Origin: a virus
Virus record (IMG/VR): IMGVR_UViG_3300002040_004264
Span: 1 to 25,976 of that record
Direction: 5' to 3' (one strand)
DNA: 25,976 bases
In this document: one piece after another, positions 1-6,908 of the stretch
Numbering within the stretch: position 1 is the stretch's first letter
Layout of the letters: every line of letters starts with the position of its first letter
Program-made: the position numbers and the translations under genes
Notes under the pieces: model-generated
What the model saw: only the letters and a program-made list of their open reading frames with translations
The model's database searches: none
Told to the model about the DNA's origin: nothing

Positions 1-513
1 ATGCGCAATAAGGTATTAGTAACAGGCCTGAGCTTATCAGCTGCTGCACTGATCGCCTTGGTTTCATCTGAGGGGTTTTCTCCAGTTGCCGAGATCCCCG
101 TTAAAGGTGATCGCCCTACACTAGGATTTGGTTCCACTTATCACGCAGATGGACGGCCAGTAAAGCTAGGCGAAACCACTACCCCAATTAACGCACTTAA
201 AACCGCAAAGGCTCATATCGATAAGGATGAGCAACGCTTTCGAGCAAGCCTGCCTAACGTGGAGCTTAACCAAGCATCTTACGATTTATACATCGATTGG
301 ACGTATCAATACGGAATTGGCCGCTGGTTAGCCTCTCCGATGCGTGGTCATCTTATCCAAGGTGAATACCAACAATCATGTGATGCATTGCTGTTGCCAG
401 AGTATCGCACCGTCGCTGGCTATGACTGCTCAACGCCTGGCAACAAGCGCTGCTATGGCGTGTGGCTTCGGGCGCAGCAGCGGCACCGCGACTGCCTCGA
501 TGCCCTCAATTGA
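1..513 (+). CDS. Phage endolysin, GH24 lysozyme with SAR-like N-terminus
   Basis: This is a muramidase that cuts peptidoglycan at the end of the lytic cycle (170 aa). An uncharged hydrophobic stretch at residues 5-21, rich in Gly/Ser/Ala/Thr, looks like a signal-anchor-release (SAR) helix. The catalytic-type Glu24 follows at once in SSEGF. The GDRPTLGFGST segment (residues 36-46) matches the T4/P21-type GH24 active-site block, with Asp37 and Thr40 as probable partners. Four cysteines in the C-terminal third fit the disulphide-rich end common in phage lysozymes. It is the first gene of the lysis cassette, followed by spanins and a holin. A SAR anchor would let it reach the periplasm through Sec and be released when the membrane depolarises. 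The family call is firm; the SAR mechanism is inferred from composition. The gene begins at the first base of the window, so its promoter and RBS are not visible. Confidence 0.93.
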   Translation: MRNKVLVTGLSLSAAALIALVSSEGFSPVAEIPVKGDRPTLGFGSTYHADGRPVKLGETTTPINALKTAKAHIDKDEQRFRASLPNVELNQASYDLYIDWTYQYGIGRWLASPMRGHLIQGEYQQSCDALLLPEYRTVAGYDCSTPGNKRCYGVWLRAQQRHRDCLDALN

Positions 514-666
514 TTTTGTACAAGTTACTGATAATTAAGGTGTTTGATATTTGGTGGGTGGGGCGGGTCAAAACTTCAGGGCTTTTGCCTAACTGACCGT
601 GCGCCTACCTTTTTATGCAAAACCGCGAAATGAGACCTTTTTTTCTGGCAAATTTAGGCGTTAAAA
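514..666 (+). other. Intergenic gap, candidate cos region
   Basis: These 153 bases between endolysin and i-spanin hold no convincing gene. The start is strikingly G-rich (551-568). GGTCA at 566-570 and TGACC at 594-598 can pair around an inner GGC-TTTT-GCC hairpin (580-589). A T-rich stretch (about 637-645) lies just before the i-spanin. In lambda the order is lysis genes, cos, small terminase; here this is the only sizeable non-coding gap in the window upstream of the terminase genes, so it is the natural place for a cos site in a phage with an HNH nuclease next to the terminase. That is inference: I cannot identify the cohesive ends. It could instead hold a weak terminator or an RNA structure affecting spanin translation. 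Confidence 0.35.
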
Positions 667-1191
667 ATGCTCTCGACAATATCAAGTAAAATCATTGCCT
701 TACTTATCGTTTTGCTGATTGTTTTGATAGGCGCATTCAGTGCTTTTTTTGTGATCAATAAGGGCCAAATAGCGCTATTAAATGCAAATTTGGATAAATC
801 GGAGCTTGCCCGTTCCGAGCTGCAAAAAAATTTATCCTCGGTGACTTCATCACTCGAAACTGCAGAAAAAGATAAACAAACCTTGCTCGGCAATCTTGCC
901 TTGCTGGCCAAGGCCTTGAGCGATCGTGAAAGGTCACGAAATGAGATTAAGCGCGAGTTCGAGCAATCCACCAAAGAGTTGACTCAGGTATTCGAAAGGT
1001 CCAGCGATGAAAAAACGCTATCTTGGGGTGCTACTGTTATCCCTGATGCTGTTAACAGCGTGCTCGAGCAGTTCGCCAGATGTGCGAACCGTTACCGTAA
1101 CCAAGATTCAGTATGTTTTTCCGCCCAAGGAACTGATCAGCCAGTGCATCGTTCCGCCGTATTCCAGCAAGAAAAACCAAGATCTTTCTGA
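667..1191 (+). CDS. i-spanin (Rz-like inner membrane spanin subunit)
   Basis: This 174-residue protein has an N-terminal transmembrane helix (about residues 9-31). A long, charged, helix-forming periplasmic domain follows (about 35-115, with heptad-like Leu/Ala spacing). The segment near 118-135 containing WGATVIPDAV resembles the block seen in phage LysB/Rz-type spanins. Its role is to span the periplasm, bind the outer-membrane lipoprotein partner and fuse the inner and outer membranes after peptidoglycan is cut. The o-spanin gene starts inside this one in the +1 frame, the classic Rz/Rz1 embedded arrangement, which strongly supports the call. A weak AGG-like RBS precedes the ATG. Confidence 0.85.
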   Translation: MLSTISSKIIALLIVLLIVLIGAFSAFFVINKGQIALLNANLDKSELARSELQKNLSSVTSSLETAEKDKQTLLGNLALLAKALSDRERSRNEIKREFEQSTKELTQVFERSSDEKTLSWGATVIPDAVNSVLEQFARCANRYRNQDSVCFSAQGTDQPVHRSAVFQQEKPRSF

Positions 1192-1294
1192 ATACACCAA
1201 CTCGTTGATGAAAGTTATTTCTCTGTGCGACCTCGATTGGTTAGCACTAGAAAACTGGATTAACGAGCAAAAGTCGAAATTGTCTACCGAGTGA
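1007..1294 (+). CDS. o-spanin (Rz1-like outer membrane lipoprotein)
   Basis: This 95-residue protein starts inside the i-spanin gene in the +1 frame and runs past its end by about 100 bases. The N-terminus is a textbook lipoprotein signal: basic MKKR, a Leu-rich core, then the lipobox LTAC with Cys19 as the lipidated residue. Ser follows at +2, which fits outer-membrane sorting. The mature part is short and carries several Pro residues near the start. It should pair with the i-spanin across the periplasm to complete lysis. A GAAAGG-type RBS lies about 9 bases upstream of the ATG. The extension beyond the i-spanin makes this an overlapping rather than fully nested pair. Confidence 0.88.
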   Translation: MKKRYLGVLLLSLMLLTACSSSSPDVRTVTVTKIQYVFPPKELISQCIVPPYSSKKNQDLSEYTNSLMKVISLCDLDWLALENWINEQKSKLSTE

Positions 1295-1307
1295 TCGGAG
1301 GCTAACA

Positions 1308-1577
1308 ATGAATATCAAACCCTTGGCGCCAATTATGGATAAAGCAACGACAACTGGGAGCTATATCGCTTCAATCTCTACGGCAATTGGCGGTTTTCTA
1401 TCACTAGATAAGATTGCGTTATTGCTCGGTATCGCATCAACAATCGTTTTATTCGTTGTTCAATATCGCCTCTCAAGAGAAAAGAAACGGCAAAACCGCG
1501 AATTTCACGAAGCCAGAATGGCCGCGATAAAAGCTGGCAACCTAAACGTAATCAATATGGACGATAGCAATGAATAA
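1308..1577 (+). CDS. Holin, HP1-like, two transmembrane segments
   Basis: This 89-residue protein has two hydrophobic segments (about residues 17-33 and 36-53). A strongly basic, charged tail (SREKKRQNRE, then a mixed helix) follows and should stay in the cytoplasm. Size, topology and position resemble the HP1 family of phage holins. It would accumulate in the inner membrane and open at a set time, depolarising it and releasing a SAR endolysin or letting a soluble one pass. A strong GGAGG RBS sits 9 bases upstream of the ATG. The order is unusual compared with lambda: the holin follows the spanins instead of preceding the endolysin. Another holin could lie upstream of the window, in which case this one might be an antiholin. 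Confidence 0.75.
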   Translation: MNIKPLAPIMDKATTTGSYIASISTAIGGFLSLDKIALLLGIASTIVLFVVQYRLSREKKRQNREFHEARMAAIKAGNLNVINMDDSNE

Positions 1578-1938
1578 AGTCGTCGTTATCTTCAATGGCG
1601 CCATCGTTTCCGTGCCAGCTGTCGAATCTCATATTGGTAATGGCGGCAATGGTCAAACAAAATTAGTACCTCTGGTACCTGCTGACTGGGTTGAGGTAAC
1701 CGTATTAAACGCAGCATACCCAACATTTCAGGGAAAAACTAAGCCGCCAGTTATCGAGCAAAGCAAGCAAGACGATTTAATCGAGTCAATGCAAGCGCTA
1801 ACCGCGGCCATTACTGCCCAAACCAACGCTATCAGCCACCTGGTAAACAGTAATCTGGAAATCGTTGATCAGATGATGGCCGTAGAGGACGAAGAACAAA
1901 AAACATCAACCTATTTAGATGGCTCAAATGAGCTATGA
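1570..1938 (+). CDS. Unknown phage protein with coiled-coil C-half
   Basis: I do not recognise this 122-residue protein. The N-terminal half (1-60) looks beta-rich, with a glycine turn GNGGNG near residues 24-29. Residues about 65-105 form an amphipathic helix with regular hydrophobic spacing (LIESMQALTAAITAQTNAI and on), suggesting a coiled coil. The C-terminus is acidic. There is no signal peptide or membrane segment. It overlaps the holin by 8 bases and its stop overlaps the HNH start (ATGA), so it is translationally coupled to both. Sitting between lysis and packaging it could be a small virion or packaging accessory protein, but no function is supported. Confidence 0.6.
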   Translation: MNKVVVIFNGAIVSVPAVESHIGNGGNGQTKLVPLVPADWVEVTVLNAAYPTFQGKTKPPVIEQSKQDDLIESMQALTAAITAQTNAISHLVNSNLEIVDQMMAVEDEEQKTSTYLDGSNEL

Positions 1939-2267
1939 GCCAACCAAGCTGGCGCGATGACAAACGCAAAACCGCCGAACGTGGTTACGGTGGACGCTGG
2001 CAAAAAGCCCGTGAAACCTTCTTAAAGCGCCATCCTCTCTGCTGTTTCTGCGAGCAAAAAGGCATTATCACCGCCGCAACGGTAGTGGATCACAAGATCC
2101 AACACAAAGGCGACACAACCCTATTTTGGGATACCAACAACTGGCAGCCGCTGTGCAAGCCTTGCCACGATAGCACCAAAAAAATAATGGAGAGCAGAGG
2201 GGTAAAGCTTGGCGCCGATGAAAGCGGCAAGCCAACAGACCCAAATCACCATTGGAACAAGCAGTGA
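1935..2267 (+). CDS. HNH endonuclease next to terminase
   Basis: This 110-residue HNH nuclease has zinc-knuckle cysteines Cys36/Cys39 and Cys74/Cys77. The catalytic block is VVDHKIQHKGD (Asp52, His53), followed by NNWQPLC (Asn69) and His78 of CHDSTK. The order HNH - small terminase - large terminase is a known signature of cos-packaging phages with HK97-type large subunits. In those, the HNH protein works with terminase in specific cleavage at cos. The start overlaps the previous stop as ATGA at 1935-1938. All expected metal and catalytic residues are visible, so it should be active. The role in packaging is inferred from context and from what is known of HK97-type phages. Confidence 0.92.
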   Translation: MSQPSWRDDKRKTAERGYGGRWQKARETFLKRHPLCCFCEQKGIITAATVVDHKIQHKGDTTLFWDTNNWQPLCKPCHDSTKKIMESRGVKLGADESGKPTDPNHHWNKQ

Positions 2268-2275
2268 GGTAAAAC

Positions 2276-2788
2276 GTGGCAGTAGGACGAAAAACCACGC
2301 CAACCGCGCTCAAGCTCGTTACAGGCAACCCCGGCAAAAGGCCGCTCAATAAAAAAGAGCCAAAGCTAGAAGCGGGGATCCCGCGAATGCCGGCACATCT
2401 CAGTCCAAGAGCAAAAGCAGCATGGAAAAAGCTAACAAAACTGCTTAAAGACATGGGCGTGCTCACACTGGCTGACGGTATGGCGCTTGAGCGGTTATGC
2501 GACGTCTACTCAGAAATCCTCGACCTGAGGGACGAAATAAAACAAAACGGCCGAACTTACCAAAGCATCAAAATCATCGGCGAAAACATCGATGAAGATA
2601 CCCGCGAAGTCACCCAAGTCGAGCAAATGCTAATGAAGGCAAACCCAGCCGTACAAATGCTGGCCGATGCCGACAGGCGATTTAAAGCCTATCTCGTAGA
2701 ATTTGGGCTAACTCCATCGGCCCGTAGCAAAGTACAGGTAACTGATGGCGACAAGAAAAAAGACGAGCTCGACGAGTTCTTCGGCTGA
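2276..2788 (+). CDS. Terminase small subunit, P27 family
   Basis: This 170-residue protein recognises phage DNA and loads the large subunit. The start is GTG at 2276, preceded by a GAGGT RBS that overlaps the HNH stop. The N-terminal block GRKTTPTALKLVTGNPGKRP is the hallmark of the P27/Terminase_4 family. Next come a helix-rich middle (about 40-110, AKAAWKKLTKLLKDMGVLTLADGMALERLC) and a C-terminal helix (FKAYLVEFGLTPSARSKV). The gene overlaps the large subunit by 44 bases, consistent with coupled translation. Length is typical for the family. Confidence 0.92.
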   Translation: MAVGRKTTPTALKLVTGNPGKRPLNKKEPKLEAGIPRMPAHLSPRAKAAWKKLTKLLKDMGVLTLADGMALERLCDVYSEILDLRDEIKQNGRTYQSIKIIGENIDEDTREVTQVEQMLMKANPAVQMLADADRRFKAYLVEFGLTPSARSKVQVTDGDKKKDELDEFFG

Positions 2789-4484
2789 TATAGAAGATCG
2801 CGTCACTCGTTGGGCAAAAGAAGTCGTCTCTGGGGAGTTCCTCGCCGGCCCCGATATCCGCAACGCCTGTAAGCGGCACTTAAAAGACTTAGAGTCTTGC
2901 CACGCAACAGGTCTTACTTGGGATTTAGCCGCCGCCAACCGCGCCATTAGCTTTTTCCCAAAAGTATTGCGCTTAAGTGGTGGTGATCACGAAGGCAAGC
3001 CATTCAATCTGCTCGACTGGCAAGCATTTATCGTCGGCTCGCTGTTTGGCTGGAAGGATGCCGACGGTACCCGCCGTTTTCGCATGTGTTATGTCGAAAG
3101 TGGCAAAGGCTCTGGTAAATCCCCGTTAGCCGCAGGTATCGGGCTTTACGGTTTAGTGGCCGATGGTGAGGCCTCCGCCGAAATTTATGCCGCGGCCACC
3201 AAAAAAGATCAGGCCATGGTGTTGTTCCGCGACGCGGTTTCCATGGTTAACCAATCGCCGCAGCTAAGTTCAAGATTAAAAAAATCGGGTACCGGGCAAA
3301 GCGTTTGGAACCTTGCCTATCTGGCTAAAAACTCATTTTTTAGACCCATCAGCTCCGACAACGGCCAATCAGGGCCGCGTCCCCACATGGCGCTGATTGA
3401 CGAAGTACACGAACACAAAAACAACAACGTCGTCGAGATGATGCGTGCGGGTACCAAAGGCCGCAAGCAAGCGTTGATCTTCATGATCACCAACTCAGGC
3501 CACGACCGCACCAGCGTTTGTTACTCGTACCACGAATACGGCAAAGCCATTTGTGCGGGTACCAAAGAAGATGATTCCTTCTTCGCCTTTATCTGTTCGC
3601 TCGATGAAGGTGACGACCCGATTAATGACGAAAGTTGCTGGCAAAAAGCCAACCCATCACTGGGGCACACCTTCACGCATAAATACCTGCGTGAACAGGT
3701 CACCCAAGCCAAGGGCATGCCAGCCAAAGAGAGCATTGTTCGGCGCTTAAACTTCTGCCAATGGGTAGATAGTGCCTCGCCTTGGCTATCCGCCGACACA
3801 TGGATGGATTGCGAAGATGATTTTGATATCAGCGAGCTCTACGGCGAAGAATGCTACGGCGGGCTCGACTTATCCGGTACCCGCGACTTAACCGCCTTAG
3901 CGCTGTACTTCCCGCGAGTCAAAACGCTGTTAGTCGATTTTTGGACACCAAAAGACACGTTACTGGATCGCGAACGCACCGATAACGTGCCTTACTCGGC
4001 ATGGCTCAGGCAAGGTTTTATCCATGCGCCACCCGGGCATGCAGTGGACTACAGCTTTGTGGCCGAGCGAGTCGCCGAGCTGTCCGCACTGTTTGAGATA
4101 AAAAGTATCGGCTTCGACCAATACCGGATCCACTACCTTGAGCCAGAACTCGCCGAGGCAAACGTATTTATCCCGCTAGTTAAACACGGGCAAGGTTACT
4201 ACAAAGCATCAGAGTCAAACCTCTGGATGCCGCGCTCAATTGAACTGTTTGAAAAGCTGATCACCAGCAAAGAGATCAGAATCAAAACCAACCCATGCCT
4301 AAGGTGGAACGCCGCAAGCGCAGTGCTTGAGGCCGACGCCAAAGACAACCGTATTTTTACCAAGAAAAAATCCACAGGTCGTATCGACGGCGTAGTCGCC
4401 GCCGCTATGGCAGTGGGAACGGCTGACCCAGTAAGTGATGCTCAGTCAACTTCAGTTTACGAGACTTCGGACGTTCTATGTTGA
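2745..4484 (+). CDS. Terminase large subunit, HK97-type ATPase-nuclease
   Basis: This 579-residue motor protein pumps DNA into the prohead and cuts concatemers. The Walker A motif is ESGKGSGKS (residues 118-126, with Lys125). Walker B is MALIDEVHEH (about 215-224, Asp219/Glu220). The segment MITNSG shortly after fits motif III (coupling). The C-terminal RNase H-like nuclease begins near 370 with GGLDLSGTRDLTAL (first catalytic Asp), has a middle Asp in IGFDQYRI and ends with RIDGVVAAAMA (last Asp). All expected parts are present and length is typical. It overlaps the small subunit upstream and a small membrane ORF downstream. Confidence 0.97.
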   Translation: MATRKKTSSTSSSADIEDRVTRWAKEVVSGEFLAGPDIRNACKRHLKDLESCHATGLTWDLAAANRAISFFPKVLRLSGGDHEGKPFNLLDWQAFIVGSLFGWKDADGTRRFRMCYVESGKGSGKSPLAAGIGLYGLVADGEASAEIYAAATKKDQAMVLFRDAVSMVNQSPQLSSRLKKSGTGQSVWNLAYLAKNSFFRPISSDNGQSGPRPHMALIDEVHEHKNNNVVEMMRAGTKGRKQALIFMITNSGHDRTSVCYSYHEYGKAICAGTKEDDSFFAFICSLDEGDDPINDESCWQKANPSLGHTFTHKYLREQVTQAKGMPAKESIVRRLNFCQWVDSASPWLSADTWMDCEDDFDISELYGEECYGGLDLSGTRDLTALALYFPRVKTLLVDFWTPKDTLLDRERTDNVPYSAWLRQGFIHAPPGHAVDYSFVAERVAELSALFEIKSIGFDQYRIHYLEPELAEANVFIPLVKHGQGYYKASESNLWMPRSIELFEKLITSKEIRIKTNPCLRWNAASAVLEADAKDNRIFTKKKSTGRIDGVVAAAMAVGTADPVSDAQSTSVYETSDVLC

Positions 4485-4648
4485 TTTATATCGCTTTCAT
4501 TATTGGTATAGCAGGGGTTTTATGCGTGTCTTATGGCGCGTGGCTGCTGCTTCCCGCGGTAGGGTTTATCACGCTTGGTAGCTTATGCCTGCTTTGGTCA
4601 TGGATGGTGACTCGAGCTATGAGCACAACCAAAGGGCCAGGTGAATAA
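4478..4648 (+). CDS. Small two-helix membrane protein between TerL and portal
   Basis: This short ORF fills what would otherwise be a 160-base gap between terminase and portal. The ATG at 4478 overlaps the TerL stop, and the TAA overlaps the portal ATG as TAATG (4646-4650). It encodes 56 residues with two hydrophobic segments (about 2-25 and 27-44) separated by a Pro, then a basic Arg and a short polar tail (TTKGPGE). The exact double overlap argues it is a real translated gene. Small hydrophobic ORFs at this place occur in other HK97-type phages (DUF1056-like proteins in Gram-positive phages are one example), but I cannot show homology. Function unknown; membrane anchoring of assembly or an effect on the envelope are guesses. 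Confidence 0.72.
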   Translation: MLIYIAFIIGIAGVLCVSYGAWLLLPAVGFITLGSLCLLWSWMVTRAMSTTKGPGE

Positions 4649-5901
4649 TGTTTATTCCGCAAATGTTCAAGGGCTCTCGCCAGCAAGGTAACGACTGGTG
4701 GCGATGGGTGAGCTCTATTAGTGGCAGCTCTACCGCATCAGGTATCCATGTCACGCCAGAAAAGGCGCTAGCGCTTTCTGCTGTACGTGCTTGCGTTACC
4801 TTGTTGGCCGAGTCAGTTGCCCAACTACCTTGTGAACTGTATCGCCGCGAAGGGGATGGCCGAGTCAGAGCCACAGATCACCCGCTATACGACATTATTC
4901 ACAACCAGCCAAACCAAAAAGACACTAGCTTTGAATACCATGAGCAATCAATGGGCTGGCTTGGGCTGCGCGGTAATTACCTAGCGTTAAAAGACTATGA
5001 TAGCAATGGTTATATCAAAGAATTGATCCCAGTAAATTGGGATAAATTTGAGGTTCTAAAAGGACCTGATGGACTTCCTTATTACCATTCAATCGATCTA
5101 AATGAGACTTTTCCTGCCAGATTAGTCCATCACATCAAGGGATTTAGCCTTGACGGTTACATTGGCCTATCACCCATTCAAACTAATGCTGATGTATTTG
5201 GGCTGGCGTTAGCGACTGAACAACATGCAGGCAATGTCTTTGCCAACGGCACCACGCTCAGCGGCGTTATTGAACGACCTGATTCAGTCAAAGCAATTGA
5301 CTCTCAAGACAAAGTTGACGCGATCCTAAATAAATTTAAAGAGCGTCACTCAGGACTGCGCAATGCGTTTTCCGTGGCCATGCTGCAAGAGGGTATGAGC
5401 TACAAGCAGTTATCAATGGATAACGAAAAAGCCCAGCTGTTAGAGAGTCGTGGCTTTGGTATCGCTGAAGTGTGTCGTCTTTACAAAATCCCGCTGCACA
5501 TGGTGCAGATGACAGAAAAAACCACCTCTTGGGGTTCTGGCATTGAGTCAATGTCACTTGGCTATGTGATTTACTCATTACTGCCATGGTTAAAGCGGAT
5601 TGAAGCCGCTCAAACCCGTGACTTATTACTGCCATCCGAGCGCGGCCAGTACTACATCGAGTTTAACGTGCAAGGCTTGCTCCGTGGCGACCAAAAATCA
5701 CGTTACGAATCTTACGCAATTGGCCGCAACTGGGGCTGGTTGAGTGTCAACGATATCCGTCGCCTTGAGAACATGAGCCCAATCAAAGGCGGTAACACCT
5801 ATTTAACCCCGTTAAACATGGTTCCAAGCAACTCAGCGCAACAACACCTGAACGCCACACCAGAGCAAATGCAGCAAATCGAGGCAATACTATGCAAGTA
5901 A
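4648..5901 (+). CDS. Portal protein, HK97 family
   Basis: This 417-residue protein forms the dodecameric ring at the capsid vertex, through which DNA enters and to which the tail attaches. Family features are visible in order. The N-terminal SAVRACVTLLAESVAQLPCELYRR block is at about 48-71. LRGNYLALKDYDSNGYIKELIPV follows at about 110-132. HIKGFSLDGYIGLSPIQ is near 170-186. The helical stem region GFGIAEVCRLYKIPLHMV is around 271-288. The late SVNDIRRLENMSPIKGGNTYLTPLNMVP signature is typical of Phage_portal proteins of this type. The start follows an AGG-type RBS and overlaps the preceding stop; the 3' end overlaps the protease gene by 10 bases. Confidence 0.96.
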   Translation: MFIPQMFKGSRQQGNDWWRWVSSISGSSTASGIHVTPEKALALSAVRACVTLLAESVAQLPCELYRREGDGRVRATDHPLYDIIHNQPNQKDTSFEYHEQSMGWLGLRGNYLALKDYDSNGYIKELIPVNWDKFEVLKGPDGLPYYHSIDLNETFPARLVHHIKGFSLDGYIGLSPIQTNADVFGLALATEQHAGNVFANGTTLSGVIERPDSVKAIDSQDKVDAILNKFKERHSGLRNAFSVAMLQEGMSYKQLSMDNEKAQLLESRGFGIAEVCRLYKIPLHMVQMTEKTTSWGSGIESMSLGYVIYSLLPWLKRIEAAQTRDLLLPSERGQYYIEFNVQGLLRGDQKSRYESYAIGRNWGWLSVNDIRRLENMSPIKGGNTYLTPLNMVPSNSAQQHLNATPEQMQQIEAILCK

Positions 5902-6842
5902 ACTACCCCAATTTAGCCAGCATGGTATTCAATACCCCATTGCTAGCCACCAGAACTGCAGTTGATGCCGTAAAATCAGTGCTGATCCCGCGCATCACGG
6001 GTAACTTGTCAATCGACATTCCATCACTGCAACAAGATCAACAACCGCCAGAGCGACTTGCCACCATTGCGGATGATGACTGCGATGTTTCTGGCATGTA
6101 CACCATTGCAAATGGCCGAGTAGCAGTTATTCCTGTTCATGGCCTGTTAATGGCTCGCCGTGGCCACATCACCGCCGCCTGCACCGAGTTAAACAGCTAT
6201 GAAAAGCTACAAGATCGTATGACTCGGGCGCTTAACAACAACATGATCGAAGAAATCGCCTTAGATTTTAATACTGGCGGCGGCATGGCGGTTGGCTGCA
6301 AAGAACTGGCTGATTTCATCTATCAATCGCGCCAAATCAAGCCAATTAATGCGATCGTCAACTACAGCGCCTATTCAGCTGGCTACTTTATGGCCTCTGC
6401 GTGCTCAAAAATCATTGTATCCGCAACCTCTGGCGTAGGTTCAATCGGCGTGATTATGGAACACATGGAAGTCAGCAAATTAGAAGAAAAAGAAGGCCTT
6501 AAATTTACAACCTTCTACCGTGGCGATCATAAAAATGATGGTAGTCCACACGAACCCATCACCGAACAAGCGATCATCGAAATTAATGCTCGCTTAGACG
6601 AAACCTACCGAATGTTTACCGAATCTGTCGCGCAATACCGCGGTATGGAAGTGCAAAAGGTTATCGATACCCAAGCCAAACTATTTGGCGCAAGAGAAGC
6701 CATCGCAATGGGACTAGCCGATGAGCTGATGACGCCATTCGAAGCCATTAACGCCATCGCAAAACCCTACATGACGCAAAGTCGCCCAAGCAAAAGCATT
6801 GGCATGCAAGCCAAGGCCATGAATATCAAAAACCAGCTCTAG
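5892..6842 (+). CDS. Head maturation protease, S49 (SppA-like) family
   Basis: This 316-residue protease probably cleaves scaffold sequences from the capsid protein during prohead maturation. The fold is ClpP/SppA-like: VAVIPVHGLL near 77-86 and DFNTGGGMAVG at 125-135. SAYSAGYFMASAC at 159-171 has Ser162 as likely nucleophile, and GVGSIGVIMEH at 181-191 follows. RGDHKNDGSPHEPIT carries Lys214 as the likely general base of a Ser-Lys dyad, and FGAREAIAMGLADEL closes the domain. The residue assignment is by comparison with lambda C/SppA proteins from memory. It overlaps the portal gene by 10 bases. It differs from the S14- and HK97 gp4-type proteases used by other HK97-like heads. No separate scaffold gene is seen, which fits a capsid with its own delta domain. 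Confidence 0.92.
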   Translation: MQVNYPNLASMVFNTPLLATRTAVDAVKSVLIPRITGNLSIDIPSLQQDQQPPERLATIADDDCDVSGMYTIANGRVAVIPVHGLLMARRGHITAACTELNSYEKLQDRMTRALNNNMIEEIALDFNTGGGMAVGCKELADFIYQSRQIKPINAIVNYSAYSAGYFMASACSKIIVSATSGVGSIGVIMEHMEVSKLEEKEGLKFTTFYRGDHKNDGSPHEPITEQAIIEINARLDETYRMFTESVAQYRGMEVQKVIDTQAKLFGAREAIAMGLADELMTPFEAINAIAKPYMTQSRPSKSIGMQAKAMNIKNQL

Positions 6843-6864
6843 CCAAGCGGCGGGGCAAACAATG

Positions 6865-6889
6865 TGCAGCCAATAGGCTGCATTTTTTT
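6865..6889 (+). terminator. Intrinsic terminator upstream of capsid gene
   Basis: There is a perfect 7-bp stem TGCAGCC/GGCTGCA (6865-6871 with 6876-6882), an AATA loop and seven T's (6883-6889). It sits 20 bases upstream of the capsid start codon, before its RBS. This is a canonical rho-independent shape. In an antiterminated late transcript it could act as partial terminator or as a 5'-end stabiliser of a capsid mRNA. Confidence 0.8.
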
Positions 6890-6908
6890 CACCTGAAGGA
6901 GCTTTACC

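Noticed and set aside
616-690. Short ORF ATGCAAAACCGCG... in the endolysin-spanin gap
   Set aside because: Only 24 codons, no RBS seen and it runs into the i-spanin start; not supported.
2068-2466. 132-residue minus-strand ORF over HNH and small terminase
   Set aside because: It is antisense to two well-supported genes, has low-complexity composition typical of a shadow frame and no RBS that I can see.
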